Source: Neosynechococcus sphagnicola sy1 (lineage in GTDB: Bacteria > Cyanobacteriota > Cyanobacteriia > Neosynechococcales > Neosynechococcaceae). Taken from it: a DNA stretch of 64,000 bases. The stretch spans positions 1 through 64,000 of the forward strand of contig NZ_JJML01000017.1 of the NCBI RefSeq assembly GCF_000775285.1. The letters run 5' to 3'. A program made the translations under genes and the position numbers. Numbering within the stretch: position 1 is the first letter of the stretch; each line of letters opens with the position of its first letter. Under the pieces are notes generated by a model. It saw nothing but the letters and a program-made list of their open reading frames with translations. It did no database searches and was not told the origin of the DNA. This document shows positions 1-7,588 of this stretch, one piece after another.

Positions 1-224
1 CTGACCTGCTAGTGGCCGAATGGGGCATTATGGAAGTCCTGGTTTCCATTCAATTGGTTTCCCTAACGAGTAGGGAGACCGCTGGGGATGGCAGCATTAT
101 CGAGTGCTGTTACAAGTTTCCATTCAATTGGTTTCCCTAACGAGTAGGGAGTGTAGTCCTCTTCCCCGATGGGACTGGGGATGTTTATGTTTCCATTCAA
201 TTGGTTTCCCTAACGAGTAGGGAG
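1..224 (-). CRISPR. CRISPR array, distal segment (continues beyond the left edge)
   Basis: Three identical 36-bp direct repeats lie at 42-77, 116-151 and 189-224. On the plus strand each begins GTTTCCATTCAATTGG and ends GAGTAGGGAG. Spacers are 78-115 (38 nt) and 152-188 (37 nt). The first 41 nt of the window have spacer length, so the array very probably extends upstream. Read on the minus strand the repeat holds a 6-bp hairpin (TCCCTA/TAGGGA, 5-nt loop) and ends AATGGAAAC, close to the ATTGAAAC handle typical of crRNAs. Transcription is therefore inferred from the minus strand, from the cas2 side. This segment is separated from 1002-1407 by 777 bp of non-array DNA. Confidence 0.96.
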
Positions 225-262
225 CAGAAATATACTCCCGGCCCAGATCTTCCGCAATGCCG

Positions 263-715
263 TCAATTCTCCTCAGCGACGATCTTGGTTGGCACTATCT
301 TGATTTGGCTAACTGAAGCGTTGGATAGATCCGACCCGCTGATTGTCCAGTTGATTGCGCCCGCCTGACCTGGGGATAGATCTTTGTTAATCGCCACAGT
401 CTCTTCATGCAAATTCACGCCATGCCGCAAAAACTTCACGACCAGCAAAGAGACGTGAATCGGGCGATCGCTGATGTTTACCACAAAGCCCTTGAGTATC
501 AAGAAATCAGTCCCCCTCCATCTCAAGTAGAGTCCCTTGATCCCTACCAGTTGACTGGCGAACTCAGGTTCTGAAGACGGCCTAAACGACCCGTCAAAGC
601 AGACTTGCTGGCCCTGTGCGTTTGTCCAGAAGTTCGCGCATTCTGCCAGAGTTGGTACTGCTGGGGCAGAGAGCGCGATCGCGCAACTGATGGCGAGGGG
701 TATTGATTTACGCAT
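263..715 (-). CDS. Secreted protein with FxLYD-like beta domain, inside the CRISPR insert
   Basis: A 150-residue protein if started at the Met followed by RKSIPLAISCAIAL; a longer frame opens at 751. Residues 1-24 form a clear signal peptide (basic start, hydrophobic core, cleavage after PTLA). The mature part has two Cys residues near its start (ECANF, QVCFDG), then about 90 residues with the pattern of FxLYD-type beta-sandwich domains (LKGFVVNISDRPI, then a hydrophobic strand, then LSPGQAG). Function is unknown. It follows the truncated tape-measure-like frame directly, as in a phage or plasmid operon. No close family is recognised. Confidence 0.55.
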   Translation of the reverse strand: MRKSIPLAISCAIALSAPAVPTLAECANFWTNAQGQQVCFDGSFRPSSEPEFASQLVGIKGLYLRWRGTDFLILKGFVVNISDRPIHVSLLVVKFLRHGVNLHEETVAINKDLSPGQAGAINWTISGSDLSNASVSQIKIVPTKIVAEEN

Positions 716-752
716 GAAAAGCTCACTGAATATTTGATGGCCGCGATACACA

Positions 753-1001
753 TTAGAAAGCCGCTTGAGCCGCCACTTTAGCTTTCTTCATGATGTCGTC
801 CAAGACCTGGAGAGTCGAATTAGTCATGGCCTGAGTCCCGTTCGTATCTCCAGGAGCGGCGTTAACTGTCACTTTGTTATCATTATTTTGGTTGATTGTC
901 ACGCCCCCGCCGAAGCCAGGTTTACTTGGCGACACTAATTTCTCCAATGCCCCAGTAACCTTTTCCAGACGTTGATCGGTGGAGCTGGCTTGGGGCGATA
1001 G
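753..1001 (-). pseudogene. C-terminal fragment, tape-measure-like protein, cut by a CRISPR repeat
   Basis: The open frame enters from the repeat at 1002, where an in-frame TAG lies inside the repeat itself. The coding material therefore starts abruptly at the junction with LSPQASSTDQ. About 82 residues remain: a short helix (RLEKVTGALEKLV), a Gly-rich hinge (GFGGGVTINQ), an Asn/Val-rich strand and a final helix (LDDIMKKAKVAAQ). This arrangement resembles the extreme C-terminus of phage tail tape-measure proteins; the assignment is by pattern only. The lost N-terminus indicates that a fragment, not a whole gene, was captured. Confidence 0.5.
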
Positions 1002-1407
1002 GTTTCCATTCAATTGGTTTCCCTAACGAGTAGGGAGCAAAGAGTGATCCACGATCTATGATCCACCGATCCCGTTTCCATTCAATTGGTTTCCCTAACG
1101 AGTAGGGAGTGTCTGTGTAGGGGAAATGTACCCGAAGCTGACTAGGTAGTGTTTCCATTCAATTGGTTTCCCTAACGAGTAGGGAGCTGAAGGGTTAATG
1201 CTGGCCATGGCGGCGGCACTGGAGAAGTTTCCATTCAATTGGTTTCCCTAACGAGTAGGGAGTATATTTCCTTTTAAGTGTGCAGCTAAAATCGGGGCGT
1301 TTCCATTCAATTGGTTTCCCTAACGAGTAGGGAGCAGTTCTTATCTCCATCGCGCCCATTGAATGACTCTGGTTTCCATTCAATTGGTTTCCCTAACGAG
1401 TAGGGAG
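1002..1407 (-). CRISPR. CRISPR array, leader-proximal segment
   Basis: Six copies of the same 36-bp repeat lie at 1002-1037, 1074-1109, 1151-1186, 1227-1262, 1299-1334 and 1372-1407. Spacers are 36, 41, 40, 36 and 37 nt. All repeats appear identical to those at 42-224, so both segments belong to one array that was interrupted. With transcription on the minus strand, the repeat at 1372-1407 is the first and the spacer at 1335-1371 the newest. Confidence 0.98.
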
Positions 1408-1593
1408 TCCCTTGATTGAACCCTATATGAGGCAACCTGTCCAGAGGGCGTTTGCGAGGGATCGGCTGGCCGTGGCATACTTCTCGGAAAAATACGAGTC
1501 TAAAAACTCTAGAACCTTTGCTCCATAAGCTATCGAGGGTTTCAACCAAGGAATAGGCATTTCGGGCATTTCGGAGATCCCTCGCGAGATTGT
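1408..1593 (-). promoter_or_regulatory. CRISPR leader between cas2 and the first repeat
   Basis: This 186-bp stretch without a gene separates the cas2 stop from the first repeat and is the expected place of the leader for a minus-strand array. Close to the first repeat the minus strand reads CATATAGGG, a plausible -10 element. A perfect 10-bp inverted repeat, GCGAGGGATC at 1454-1463 and GATCCCTCGC at 1576-1585, brackets most of the leader. A short direct repeat (GGCATTTC, twice) lies near 1555-1575. Promoter and inverted repeat are read from sequence; their roles are inferred. Confidence 0.6.
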
Positions 1594-1872
1594 CTAAACG
1601 ATGACTGACCCCGGCAGTTGACTAACAGGCAGACCACCCCAAACTTCAATTTTCTCAAGGGTGTGACTCGACAGCGGATAAAAACGGATGCTATCTTCAG
1701 AAATCACAACTTGCTTTTTTAATCGTTTCTTAAGTTCTGTATATTTAGGGGCGGTCAAAACACATTCAAACACACTATACTGCACTCGCCTGCCATAGCC
1801 TTCCAATAAATCTGATATTTTTTTGCGGCGTTTATCCACTGGAATATCGTAGGCAATAATGTACAGTAACAT
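1594..1872 (-). CDS. cas2: CRISPR-associated endoribonuclease-fold protein Cas2
   Basis: At 92 residues this is the normal Cas2 length. The N-terminus LLYIIAYDIPVDKRRKK carries the first beta strand of the ferredoxin fold with the conserved Asp at its end. GYGRRVQYSVFEC is the second conserved block. Cas2 dimers bridge two Cas1 dimers in the adaptation complex that captures protospacers and inserts them at the leader-repeat junction. It lies 6 bp downstream of cas1 and directly upstream (minus strand) of the leader and array, so cas1-cas2 are probably cotranscribed. Confidence 0.97.
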   Translation of the reverse strand: MLLYIIAYDIPVDKRRKKISDLLEGYGRRVQYSVFECVLTAPKYTELKKRLKKQVVISEDSIRFYPLSSHTLEKIEVWGGLPVSQLPGSVIV

Positions 1873-1878
1873 CTGATT

Positions 1879-2868
1879 TTAGCGAATTTGGTAAGGCTGA
1901 TAAATGTGGCTGGGGTCATAAACAAACTGCTTAAATTTCTTTACCTGTTGCATCAATACATCCCAGCGTGGCTGTTGGGTTCCGTCGATGGTTAAACGCT
2001 CTTCCATTCGATTCAGAAACGCCCGTAGATACTTTTTGCGTCCAGAATCGTTTAAGTAACAGCCCCCATCGGCGTAGACAAAATCTTGATCTGCATCTAT
2101 GACTCCCCGATTGACTAAATACAACACCAGCGAGTCAACAATCGCGGCGCGGAACTCTTCTATCAAATCAGAGGCTAAAGCAGCATGGCGTTCATTCCCC
2201 TGGTGTAAACAGGCATGGTAGGGATCCAGCCCCTGGAGTTCAATTAAGCTCAGCAGATGGTTCCATAATACCTGGTAGCCAAAGCTGAGCATGGCATTGA
2301 CCGGATTTCCGGGCGGACGGCGAGAACGGGCCACAAAGACAAAGCTGCGGTTGCTGAGGCATTCGCCAAAGGCAGGAAAATAACAGGCGGCTCCCGCTCC
2401 TTCCAAACCTAGTAATCGCTCAATTCCATCGGCTTGTCCCGCTTGGCTAACTAAATGATCAAGGTTTTGAACGGCGATCGCGATCGTCTCTGAAGGCTGT
2501 TTCCGTTGATGACGCATCAAAATCACCCGACTATTCTTCAGCTTTGCCTGAACAATGGCTCGGGCGACCATTAACCGTTCAATCGCGGTAAGCTGCTGCT
2601 GATAGCGACTCAGCTGCCGATAGCCTCGCTCGATCGCAATCAAGCGGCCATAGCAGTAGCCCATCCGAGATAGGTACAGAATCGGGATATTTCGTTGTAG
2701 GCAAACGCGAATCAACTGGGTGGTGAGTTGCGATGTGCCAAAGATCAAGATTTGTTCCAGCAGCGGAATCTGAACCTGATCCAGCACCGTCTGGCCCTGC
2801 TTGATCAGCAATTGCTCTTGGTGCAGGCAGAGGTAACAGCCTGACTGAGAAACATAGAGGGTTCTCAC
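1879..2868 (-). CDS. cas1: CRISPR-associated integrase Cas1
   Basis: A 329-residue Cas1, normal length. An N-terminal beta domain (MRTLYVSQSG to about residue 75) precedes the all-alpha catalytic domain. The metal-binding residues are visible: E156 in LLGLEGAGAA, H222 in YHACLHQGNE, and E237 in SDLIEEFR. It forms the spacer-integrase complex with Cas2. It sits at the end of the effector gene run, separated from the small membrane protein upstream by 33 bp. No reverse transcriptase fusion is present, so spacers should be taken from DNA. Confidence 0.97.
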   Translation of the reverse strand: MRTLYVSQSGCYLCLHQEQLLIKQGQTVLDQVQIPLLEQILIFGTSQLTTQLIRVCLQRNIPILYLSRMGYCYGRLIAIERGYRQLSRYQQQLTAIERLMVARAIVQAKLKNSRVILMRHQRKQPSETIAIAVQNLDHLVSQAGQADGIERLLGLEGAGAACYFPAFGECLSNRSFVFVARSRRPPGNPVNAMLSFGYQVLWNHLLSLIELQGLDPYHACLHQGNERHAALASDLIEEFRAAIVDSLVLYLVNRGVIDADQDFVYADGGCYLNDSGRKKYLRAFLNRMEERLTIDGTQQPRWDVLMQQVKKFKQFVYDPSHIYQPYQIR

Positions 2869-2901
2869 GGTGGTTGACTTGGCTGAGATAAGGACAAGAG
2901 G

Positions 2902-3180
2902 TTAACGATCCAGGTCGCTGGCATTAGAACGTCGTTGCAAGGAGCCATCACCCGGCGTTCCCAGCAGTTCTGCCCGTGTTGATTCTCGTTGTAGGTAGCG
3001 GAGGAGGATGCGATCGCTAGCCGTGGCTGTGGCATAAGTGGCTAGGGTGACTAACACGGTGTTGATGATCACAGCGGCTAATCCTAAAGGGGCAATCAGC
3101 AAAATGACCAGCGTAACAATGCCATTGATGGCAGACACGGCAAGGTTACGCACCTGGGCGGTACGGGGTGTGATGTACAT
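2902..3180 (-). CDS. Small membrane protein, Csx18-like CRISPR accessory
   Basis: Ninety-two residues: a short basic N-terminus (MYITPRTAQVRNLAVS), two closely spaced membrane segments (IVTLVILLIAPLGLAAV and VLVTLATYATATA), and a polar C-terminal tail with many Arg and Ser. Similar small two-helix proteins beside cyanobacterial type III cas genes are called Csx18; that assignment is from memory of the family and not from a search. It lies between the CARF-HEPN genes and cas1 on the same strand. The start codon abuts the octamer tandem repeat at 3181. A membrane role in cOA signalling is inference. Confidence 0.65.
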   Translation of the reverse strand: MYITPRTAQVRNLAVSAINGIVTLVILLIAPLGLAAVIINTVLVTLATYATATASDRILLRYLQRESTRAELLGTPGDGSLQRRSNASDLDR

Positions 3181-3551
3181 GGGAGTGGGGGAGTAGGGGA
3201 GTAGGGGAGTAGGGGAGTAGGGGATAAGATAAAGGCGAAGACGATGCCTGCACTGCCTAAACCAAGGAAGATAACTGCAAGGATAACGTTGCTAGTCAGG
3301 GATGCCAAGCTCGACAGCACGAAGAATACACCGATGGACAGTAGGCTGTATAGGGGCGATTCGACAATTTCGTAACTGTCTAAGTTGGTGATTCGGATAC
3401 AGGCTTCGCGGGTTTCAAGCCGTCCGCTGATGGTGGCTTGCAGGGTATCTCCTGCTAGTTTCAGGGTAATTTTGCCGCTGGCAGGCAGGTAAAAGTTACC
3501 CCACACTTGGGCGGGTTTGCCGCTGATTTCAGCGGGTTGGAGGGTGTTCAT
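3096..3551 (-). CDS. CRISPR-locus membrane protein of unknown function
   Basis: Starting at the Met of NTLQPAEISGK, the frame first encodes a soluble beta-rich stretch (about residues 1-60, with WGNFYLPASGKITLKLAGD). Two hydrophobic helices follow (SLLSIGVFFVLSSLASL and VILAVIFLGLGSAGIVFAFI). The frame then runs through the GGGGAGTA tandem repeat, giving an artificial Pro/Leu/Ser tail, and into the next gene. The natural C-terminus was probably just after FAFI near 3228. It is 17 bp downstream of a CARF-HEPN gene, suggesting cotranscription. No family is recognised; with the following small membrane protein it makes a conspicuous membrane pair. Confidence 0.6.
   Translation of the reverse strand: MNTLQPAEISGKPAQVWGNFYLPASGKITLKLAGDTLQATISGRLETREACIRITNLDSYEIVESPLYSLLSIGVFFVLSSLASLTSNVILAVIFLGLGSAGIVFAFILSPTPLLPYSPTPPLPCTSHPVPPRCVTLPCLPSMALLRWSFC
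3181..3227. repeat. Octamer tandem repeat GGGGAGTA
   Basis: Four perfect copies of GGGGAGTA occupy 3188-3219, with partial copies on both sides. G-rich short tandem repeats of this kind are common between cyanobacterial genes. Here the repeat sits at the junction of two small membrane-protein genes, directly before the ATG of one and inside the 3' end of the other. Confidence 0.9.
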
Positions 3552-3568
3552 GATATTCCTAGACGTTC

Positions 3569-5044
3569 TTAGGGATTTGGTGGGTAGTAATCGGAGATTG
3601 CAGTTTTCAACTTTGGGTGAATTTGCATAAATAAACTGGCTTGTGTCAACGATTTCATCGATTGCCCAGTAATCAAATTCAAACAATTTAAGATGCGGGT
3701 TTGCCAAGCAGATGAATTCTGGATATCTTGTCCCCAAGCCGCAAACAAATCACGTTGGGCAATGCCTCCCAATCGATGAGAAAAAGTATTACGGAGATTG
3801 CGATTGTCTTGGCTCCAGAAGTTTTGATAGTCCAAACTTGCTGTGGTGGTGGGAAAGGCCGCTTCAATTAGGCTCTGTTGGATGTAGCCGTTGAGATTGA
3901 TGGATGTTAAGGAGGCTTGTGTTCGTTGATCGACAAATTTTGCGTGCAATGCTGGATAAACATTGCAAATACTACTTAATAGTTGTGGATAGCGTTGTGG
4001 TGGATAGTTAGTGTGGCTTGCAATATGAGCATCAATCCATGTCCAAATCAGTCCTTCTACGGCTCGAAAGCTATGGAGCATAGCTTCTGTCGTATTTTCT
4101 TGCGCTAAGCGAATGACTGCCAATTGAGCTTGTTCATAAGCCATCCACCACCATTGTTGCCCTTGTCGCTGCTCTGAACTAGATAATGTACTTTTAGCCA
4201 ACTGGAGAAATGTCTGAAATTCTCCCCGATTCCAGGCCGTTCCCGCTTTGAGCCAAATGGGAATTGCACCAAATCCAGCCGTGTCTTGTTGGAGATATGG
4301 CTTTAGTACGTCATAGGCTCCTGCATAGTCATACCGATCTAGCAATTTGAGAGCTTGTTGTTGCGTTCTGTCCCATAGATAATTGGTTCCTAAGATAGGG
4401 CCAATGTAGTCTGATGGAATACCTTTACGATTGATTTCAGTATTTTGGATAAAGTCAAAAAACTGGATGAGATCGCCATAGGCACTCAATCCTGAAATTC
4501 TTCCTGCTTCTGCGGTCTGAGCTACACAACCTTTTAAGCACAGTAAGATGGGTTGTTCTGTTTGGGGTTTAATCCTATCTCGCCAAACGGTTTGCCACCA
4601 ACGAAACATTTGCTCAAAGTTAGATGGATTTTCACCGTTTGTACCTAGGGTAATGATTTCGGTAGGTATGTTGTAGTGGTGTAATACCCAATTTTTGATT
4701 AACTCACATGCAAAAACAGTATCCTTTTTGCGTTGAGAAATACCATCTGCTTGGTCAGTGCCAATCAGATAAACTCGCTCGAACTGTTGAAACTGATCGG
4801 TAATTAGTTTACCAATGATCACAGGCTGAATTCGCGATCGATAGTGTTCCATTCCTTGATAGAAATGATGAGTCAAGTCTCTAAATGAGGTTTGACTAAA
4901 ACTCAGATCGGCTAATACTTCGGCCTGTTCACCAATAATTTCACCGTCCTGCATTTGGTCATCGCCAATGTTGTACCATTCGCCAGAACTGATTTGGAAC
5001 ATCAGATCACGAGTGCCAATGGTGGCTACTAAGATTGCTTTCAT
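3569..5044 (-). CDS. CARF-HEPN ribonuclease, Csx1/Csm6 family (copy 1)
   Basis: A 491-residue effector. The N-terminus MKAILVATIGTRDLM is the first strand and ligand-binding loop of a CARF Rossmann-like sensor for cyclic oligoadenylate (about residues 1-200). A helical linker follows. The C-terminal HEPN domain contains R418-N-T-F-S-H423, an R-x4-H ribonuclease motif. When Cas10 senses target RNA it makes cOA, which would switch on this nonspecific RNase. It lies 56 bp downstream of a second CARF-HEPN gene and 17 bp upstream of a membrane-protein gene. Which cOA size it binds cannot be told. Confidence 0.88.
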   Translation of the reverse strand: MKAILVATIGTRDLMFQISSGEWYNIGDDQMQDGEIIGEQAEVLADLSFSQTSFRDLTHHFYQGMEHYRSRIQPVIIGKLITDQFQQFERVYLIGTDQADGISQRKKDTVFACELIKNWVLHHYNIPTEIITLGTNGENPSNFEQMFRWWQTVWRDRIKPQTEQPILLCLKGCVAQTAEAGRISGLSAYGDLIQFFDFIQNTEINRKGIPSDYIGPILGTNYLWDRTQQQALKLLDRYDYAGAYDVLKPYLQQDTAGFGAIPIWLKAGTAWNRGEFQTFLQLAKSTLSSSEQRQGQQWWWMAYEQAQLAVIRLAQENTTEAMLHSFRAVEGLIWTWIDAHIASHTNYPPQRYPQLLSSICNVYPALHAKFVDQRTQASLTSINLNGYIQQSLIEAAFPTTTASLDYQNFWSQDNRNLRNTFSHRLGGIAQRDLFAAWGQDIQNSSAWQTRILNCLNLITGQSMKSLTQASLFMQIHPKLKTAISDYYPPNP

Positions 5045-5100
5045 GGAGATACAGTGATTCTTTTAAGTTGAATCGAGAGATGACTCAAGTAATAGATAAC

Positions 5101-6648
5101 TCAAGTAATAATGTCCGCTTTTAATTTCTCAATGCCCCATTGATAGAGTTTTTCTAGAAGGGAGTGATCGGGCATAGGGCGATCTGGCGGGCAAAACTGC
5201 TGAAGAAATGCTTCTATCCGTTGATAAAAGACATCCGGGATGATCTCCGTTGCATCGAGATCTAGAACCTTAGCAAAATCAGTTGGGGTAATGGAATCAT
5301 TACGATGAACGATGTCATTGCGAACATCATTCATCCACGCTAGGTTTTTAACGACTGGATCATCATCGGACAGCTTTTGCTCTAACTGCCATCCTGTACG
5401 CAGATCCCAAAAAGGAGCCTTATATTTTTTGACACTCCAATTACATTTGTCTTGGGGTGGAGTAACATAGCCCAGTTTGATCCAATCTTCCTGACGGTAA
5501 CGCCAGAACAGTAGCCGTTCTATAGCTTGCACAAACTGTAGAAAAGCAGATGTATAGTTCTGTCGTTTCAAATTGACGTAAATTAGCAAACGTGATTCCC
5601 AAATACTGAGATAGCGACCTTCTGGAGTTTGCTTGTCTTGGGGCTTACATAGAATTTCAATATCTTTTAGCCACTGTTTACGCAAATCTTTGCGGATTTT
5701 TCCTTGATGATGTGAGCCGAGAAGCAATTTCTGTAACTGCTGGAGTGCATCTTGTAATTGCCAGTTACTAGCTAAAGCTAAATATCCGGCTAAGTCATAC
5801 AAGATTTGATAGCGATCGCGGTGGGCGGCTAGCCAAATCTTGGCTTCAGCAAAATCTCCCCGTTCCCAGGCTGAAAGAATGCGCGATCGCTCTAAAGGCC
5901 AGAAATATTGCCCCAAATTGACCGATCGATATTCCGTAGCTGGTGCGACGGCATAGCTTGTTTCAGTCACTTGAGGGTAGAGGGGGCGAGGCTCCATCGG
6001 GTTCATGGTGACCATCTGGCAATCCCGCACCAATGCCCCAGCACAGATACTCAACCCTTCTGCGATCGCAGATGTCGCTCCTTTATTTTCAATGATGATT
6101 GTGAACTGATCATCATCGGGTAAACGAGTTTGGAGTGCAAAGGGTAAAATCTTTGACTCTAATTGATCCTGAATCGCATCAACATCGATCGCACCAATAC
6201 TGGGCTTAAAGACTTTCACGTTCAAATCAGGATAGGTTTCCCGCAGCTTACCCATCATTAGTTCAGCTAACCAAGCCGTATCCATCCGCCGATAACTCCA
6301 GGTAACCGTGTCAGGTTGTTGAGTGCCCCACAACAAGATATGGTTTAACCCTTGCTTGATCTGTTCAGTAATGATGACTTGATCAAGCAATAATTGAACA
6401 TTGCTAAAATCACTTTTTTGACATTCTTGATAAAGCCTTTCTCCTAAGTCCCATACACTCCAAGGATAGGTGCGATCGCTCCCCTCATCCTGGTGATACC
6501 CTCGCTCGATTCCCAACTCATGACGGTAGATTTCCTCAATATGTTGAGGGTTATTGCTGGATCCGTCTGCACCGAGCGATCGCACAATACCATCCCGACA
6601 CCGCCAACCGACTTGGCGTGTGCCCACGGTAATAATCAGAGTTTTCAT
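5101..6648 (-). CDS. CARF-HEPN ribonuclease, Csx1/Csm6 family (copy 2)
   Basis: A 515-residue protein built like its neighbour but clearly divergent. The N-terminal MKTLIITVGTRQVGW is a CARF first strand and loop; a second conserved strand-loop is TIIIENKGATSAIAEG (about residues 185-200). The C-terminal HEPN domain has R443-N-D-I-V-H448, an R-x4-H motif. The role should again be cOA-activated RNA cleavage. Two such effectors in tandem may respond to different cOA ring sizes or act as a hetero-oligomer. The gap to the Uma2 gene upstream is 109 bp, so it may have its own promoter. Confidence 0.87.
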   Translation of the reverse strand: MKTLIITVGTRQVGWRCRDGIVRSLGADGSSNNPQHIEEIYRHELGIERGYHQDEGSDRTYPWSVWDLGERLYQECQKSDFSNVQLLLDQVIITEQIKQGLNHILLWGTQQPDTVTWSYRRMDTAWLAELMMGKLRETYPDLNVKVFKPSIGAIDVDAIQDQLESKILPFALQTRLPDDDQFTIIIENKGATSAIAEGLSICAGALVRDCQMVTMNPMEPRPLYPQVTETSYAVAPATEYRSVNLGQYFWPLERSRILSAWERGDFAEAKIWLAAHRDRYQILYDLAGYLALASNWQLQDALQQLQKLLLGSHHQGKIRKDLRKQWLKDIEILCKPQDKQTPEGRYLSIWESRLLIYVNLKRQNYTSAFLQFVQAIERLLFWRYRQEDWIKLGYVTPPQDKCNWSVKKYKAPFWDLRTGWQLEQKLSDDDPVVKNLAWMNDVRNDIVHRNDSITPTDFAKVLDLDATEIIPDVFYQRIEAFLQQFCPPDRPMPDHSLLEKLYQWGIEKLKADIIT

Positions 6649-6757
6649 AGGGTTTTTATAGGGTTAACGGTAACTATTTAATTGATGTGGTCTATTGCTC
6701 AGCCCGGTTTTGAGGATCATCATGGTCACGGGTGCGTCTGTGGGGCTAATTCTATAA

Positions 6758-7366
6758 TTAGGAATTGCTGGGTGGGGTTGATGGTGCAGCAGTTGTAGTT
6801 CCCTCTAGCACTACGTCTTCATATAAGGCTGTCAGGGTGGTGGAGAAATTCACACTATGGAGGTCAAGGCGATCGGTTTCAGGGGTGTAGGATTGTAAAA
6901 CCCAAAGCCCTTCAGCATTGCGGCGAAAACAGTCCACTCGCTGATGGCGTGTGTTGATCAAGACATATTCTTCTAGGCTGGGTACGGTCTGGTAATCGGC
7001 AAATTTGTCGCCGCGATCGAATGCTTCGGTAGAGTCCGATAGCACTTCTACAATCAGTTTGGGAAATTGTTTGTAGGTTGAGGTTTCCTGATCCTGAGGT
7101 GCACAGGTCACCATCACATCAGGGTAATAAAAACAGTTGCGGGCAATGATGCGGGCTTTCATGTCGGCAATATACACTCGGCATCCACTGCCCCGCAGAT
7201 GGCTGCGGAGCAGAGAGGCCAAGTTTAAGGCGATCGTGACGTGGCCATCGCTGGCTCCGGCCATGGCATAGGCTTCGCCATTGATGTACTCATGTTTGGT
7301 TGGACTTTCAGTTTCTAGCTGGAGATATTCTGCAATGGAGAGAGCAGGCTGGGGTGAAGCAATCAT
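6758..7366 (-). CDS. Uma2-family (DUF820) PD-(D/E)XK nuclease-like protein
   Basis: At 202 residues it has the usual length. Family hallmarks are SIAEYLQLETESPTKHEYINGE near the N-terminus, YYPDVMVTC with the conserved Asp, KLIVEVLSDSTEAFDRGDK with the Glu and Lys of a PD-(D/E)XK core, and YQTVPSLEEYVLI. These genes are highly multiplied in cyanobacterial genomes and are proposed endonucleases, often mobile; a cellular role is not established. It sits between the DUF433/DUF5615 module and the CARF-HEPN genes, most likely as a passenger. Confidence 0.9.
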   Translation of the reverse strand: MIASPQPALSIAEYLQLETESPTKHEYINGEAYAMAGASDGHVTIALNLASLLRSHLRGSGCRVYIADMKARIIARNCFYYPDVMVTCAPQDQETSTYKQFPKLIVEVLSDSTEAFDRGDKFADYQTVPSLEEYVLINTRHQRVDCFRRNAEGLWVLQSYTPETDRLDLHSVNFSTTLTALYEDVVLEGTTTAAPSTPPSNS

Positions 7367-7491
7367 GTTCAGCAGGGAGGGAGGATGAATTTATGGTAAA
7401 TCATGGGTGATTTTGGTATTTTTGTTGGTTCGAGCCAGTGCCATTGCATAATCACTTTCTGGATGACATTAATTGTTCGGTGGCCATTGGC

Positions 7492-7556
7492 GCGATCGCG
7501 CTTCCGCTCAGGGTTGCACGCCAAAGAGATGCACGGCTCCGGGAATGGTGGCGAGG
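7492..7556. repeat. 65-bp dispersed repeat, left copy
   Basis: Matches 8362-8426 in the same orientation and without gaps. The shared blocks are GCGATCGCGCTT, a perfect 25-bp core at 7510-7534 (containing TTGCACGCCAAAGAGATGCA) and GCGAGG at the end. It lies in the gap downstream of the DUF5615 toxin gene; with the second copy it brackets the toxin-antitoxin pair. Confidence 0.85.
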
Positions 7557-7588
7557 TGGGGGTGGGCAGGGAGCGATCGAAGGGCATC

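Larger units (their letters stand above)
225..1001. other. 777-bp foreign insert lying exactly between two CRISPR repeats
   Basis: The DNA between the repeat ending at 224 and the repeat starting at 1002 contains no repeat copy and no sequence resembling the leader at 1408-1593. It carries two minus-strand reading frames in operon-like order (753-1001, then 263-715). The first is cut off by the repeat junction itself. The insert also contains HIP1-type sites, so its source is probably a cyanobacterial replicon, prophage or cyanophage. It occupies the place of one spacer but is about twenty times too long. The stop codon of the second frame begins at 263, leaving 38 nt (225-262), a normal spacer length, next to the left repeat; this may be chance. 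Confidence 0.75.

Noticed and set aside
922-1549. Plus-strand reading frames containing repeated PYSLGKPIEWK segments
   Set aside because: These are translations of the CRISPR repeat (minus-strand frames); they are not genes.
1408-1593. A second leader inside the 225-1001 insert
   Set aside because: The sequence next to the repeat at 224 has no similarity to the true leader, so two independent arrays are unlikely.
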